64,000 nt of DNA from Megasphaera stantonii. GTDB taxonomy: Bacteria; Bacillota; Negativicutes; Veillonellales; Megasphaeraceae. The notes beneath the pieces were generated by a model. The model searched no databases and was not told where the DNA came from. It was given only the letters and a program-made list of their open reading frames with translations. Location: assembly GCF_003367905.1 (NCBI RefSeq), contig NZ_CP029462.1, forward strand, positions 124,001-188,000. Reading direction: 5' to 3'. Positions 63,553 to 64,000 of the stretch are shown one piece after another. Position 1 is the first letter of the stretch. The number at the start of each line of letters is the position of its first letter. A program made the position numbers and the translations under genes.

Positions 63553-63865
63553 TGCTACATTTAGTATACTACAAAAACAACCTCAGCAAATATAGGCATC
63601 AATAACTGTATTTAGTAATTTATACCACTTTTTTGCATCACCAAACAGCATCGTTCCATATATGTCAGTGCGGAACCAAAGGGAAAATGCCGCATACTTC
63701 TGGTTCGCACAAGCGGCCTTATGATGTTTTCCTCTATCCGTATGGCTATCTTTATTATACCAGATGAATCCTTTCTACCGTTCATCTCATTATGATCGAC
63801 ATTGTCCCACATCTCGCTAAATCCGACAGCATTTTATCCTCCCCCATTTCCCCGCGTCTCGGCCA
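63553..63865 (-). other. Leader side of the I-C array and unexplained gap
   Basis: Next to the last repeat the minus strand holds an AT-rich stretch with TATACT (about 63562-63567), a plausible leader promoter. From about 63620 to 63865 I see no convincing gene; short open frames here lack ribosome sites. The IS element begins at 63866. Confidence 0.5.
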
Positions 63866-64000
63866 GTTAGTGTAAAATAATTGTGGGAAAACTTTACTGC
63901 ACAAAAGTGAAGAACATATAAAAAGAGAAGGAACTTCTTTGGTATAATGAAATCACCACAATCTCACGCAAAGGAGTCCTTCTCATGAACATTATACAAC
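63866..64000 (+). mobile_element. ISLre2-family element, copy 2, left end only
   Basis: From GTTAGTGTAAAA onward the 135 visible bases are identical to the reverse complement of the right end of copy 1 (22903-23037). The element runs off the window, so its other end and any target duplication cannot be seen. Confidence 0.93.
63985..64000 (+). CDS. ISLre2-family transposase, first codons only
   Basis: The window ends after MNIIQ of the same transposase as in copy 1, behind the same AAGGAG site. Only five codons are visible, so integrity cannot be judged. Confidence 0.85.

Noticed and set aside
63612-63812. Minus-strand 66-codon open frame between the I-C array and the second IS copy
   Set aside because: No ribosome site or family resemblance; composition like surrounding non-coding DNA.

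Overview
The window reads as chromosomal DNA of a diderm Firmicute (Negativicutes), most like Megasphaera or a close relative. This is inferred from gene content, because no 16S or database search was available. Firmicute-type genes (a YabE-like 3D protein, a DUF4321 protein, rpsB-tsf-pyrH) sit beside outer-membrane machinery: a TonB-dependent receptor with TonB/ExbB/ExbD and an RND pump. There are no tRNA or rRNA genes that I could see. Most genes are on the minus strand.

Layout. 1-3.5 kb: rpsB-tsf-pyrH operon (pyrH runs off the left edge) and a 3D-domain cell-wall protein. 3.8-9.3 kb: polyphosphate block, with ppk1 directly after a Ppx/GppA-like protein that has lost its active-site residues, and an intact Ppx/GppA-HD gene divergent from them. 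9.4-11 kb: thiC behind a TPP riboswitch with an intrinsic terminator. 11.1-17.1 kb: accessory oxidoreductases, a LysR regulator and a lipoprotein hydrolase. 17.2-20.6 kb: radC, maf, DUF4321 and glnS. 20.7-21.5 kb: a complete type III toxin-antitoxin locus (ToxN toxin, three 37-nt ToxI repeats, promoter and attenuating terminator). 21.5-23.0 kb: an intact ISLre2-family element with an 8-bp target duplication beside the toxI promoter. 23-32 kb: FAH-family hydrolase, HtpX, M50 protease, SIMPL protein, MFS exporter, LRAT-fold protein, polar amino-acid ABC transporter, pfkA and shikimate kinase. 32.4-37 kb: MarR-regulated RND efflux operon. 37.2-52.4 kb: a 16-gene cobalamin operon with exbB-exbD-tonB-receptor-BtuFCD followed by anaerobic corrin-ring genes, behind one cobalamin riboswitch.

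52.6-63.6 kb is a defence island. It has a 28-repeat type I-F CRISPR array, csy4-csy3-csy2-csy1, cas2-3 and cas1, then a six-repeat type I-C array with no I-C cas genes in the window. The right edge holds the start of a second ISLre2 copy in the opposite orientation, identical to the first over the visible 135 bp.

The most exciting observation is in the 568-bp gap between cas2-3 and csy1. A good promoter starts transcription at a degenerate I-F repeat pair whose stem is kept by compensatory changes and whose 8-nt crRNA handle is intact. The pair encloses an 18-nt mini-spacer. That mini-spacer matches the transcription start region of the csy1-csy4 operon next to a CC PAM, with mismatches only at positions 6, 12 and 18, the bases that type I complexes flip out. 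I read this as a CreR-like autoregulatory RNA that makes the Csy complex repress its own operon. Other points worth attention are two spacers against one site that differ only in the PAM-proximal 10 nt, a palindromic hairpin at the start of the array transcript, and the ToxIN locus.
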